Positions 63,886-64,000 of a DNA stretch of 64,000 nucleotides are shown one piece after another. Position 1 is the stretch's first letter. Each line of letters opens with the position of its first letter. The position numbers and the translations under genes were made by a program. This DNA comes from Amoebidium appalachense (Eukaryota > Ichthyosporea), in assembly GCA_963693365.1 (NCBI GenBank), contig CAVNZM010000016.1:7192001-7256000 (forward strand), written 5' to 3'. The notes under the pieces are model-generated. The model ran no database searches and was not told the origin of the DNA. It saw only the letters and a program-made list of their open reading frames with translations.

Positions 63886-64000
63886 TCACTGCACCTGTTT
63901 TCTACAGCAGGCATGCTACCACGGTAGTGGGGGTCGGGTTTGTTCTGTTTTTTACTATATATGCGGTAGTCGGCCCGATACGAGTGTATAGGGTGGGTGA
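63886..64000 (+). pseudogene. Partial copy of the VTC gene 3' end (runs off right edge)
   Basis: From about 63886 (CTGCACCTGTTTTCTACAGC) to 63960 the DNA aligns with 62585-62659 of the VTC gene, encoding FYSRHATTVVGVGFVLF where the gene has FYSKYATTVLGVGFVLF. Upstream of the match and after about 63960 the similarity fades, although the frame stays open to the edge. The last VTC membrane span has therefore been duplicated, either as a pseudogene fragment or as an exon of a paralogue: TTTTCTACAG just before CAGGCATGC could be a splice acceptor. Confidence 0.6.

Overview
This is nuclear DNA of a eukaryote. The genes have GT-AG introns, TATA/CCAAT promoters, a mitochondrial ribosomal protein with a targeting peptide, and many retroelements. 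Gene content argues against an animal or land plant: the window encodes a VTC-type polyphosphate polymerase, an SPX-domain phosphate transporter and an Agd3/CE18-type secreted polysaccharide deacetylase. A unicellular relative of fungi and animals, or another protist, fits best; I cannot name the species. The sequence is packed with simple repeats: runs of C or G of up to about 60 bases, (AC/GT)n, (AG/CT)n and (TA)n.

Layout. 1-342 (-): N-terminus of an acidic, transcription-factor-like protein cut by the left edge, with a CCAAT/TATA promoter. 2607-4312: a hAT-like DNA transposon with inverted ends and 8-bp flanking duplications. 6801-7325 (-): mitochondrial ribosomal protein uS14m. 9782-19153 (+): DEAH-box splicing helicase Prp43/DHX15 in 12 exons, all phases consistent, 699 aa. 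19154-24612: repeat-rich gap with a 34-bp-arm hairpin. 24613-30614 (-): mitochondrial acetyl-CoA acetyltransferase in 12 exons, 419 aa. 30615-35607: divergent intergenic region with two related hairpins and a very long CT tract. 35608-39522 (+): secreted Agd3-like deacetylase, 3 exons, 937 aa. 40772-41162: tRNA-derived SINE. 41576-53651 (+): DHHC palmitoyltransferase, 8 exons, 325 aa, whose 4.6-kb intron 6 holds a reverse-transcriptase element. 55669-57804 (+): SPX plus SLC13/DASS phosphate transporter, one exon, 711 aa. 61225-62721 (+): SPX-less VTC polyphosphate polymerase, one exon, 498 aa. 63886-64000: a diverged partial copy of the VTC 3' end at the right edge.

Most of the genes are unrelated housekeeping functions (splicing, mitochondrial translation, ketone/acetyl-CoA metabolism, protein lipidation). 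The exception is the right-hand pair: phosphate uptake with an SPX sensor, followed 3.4 kb later by polyphosphate synthesis without one. The most unusual structural features are (i) introns whose ends are made of complementary simple repeats (GT at the donor, AC near the acceptor; G near the donor, C at the acceptor), (ii) a dispersed short element of about 240 bp that ends in a C tract and lies in the sense orientation in every intronic copy I found, often directly upstream of C-tract/(CA)n/AG splice acceptors, and (iii) a minisatellite that repeats a splice donor.
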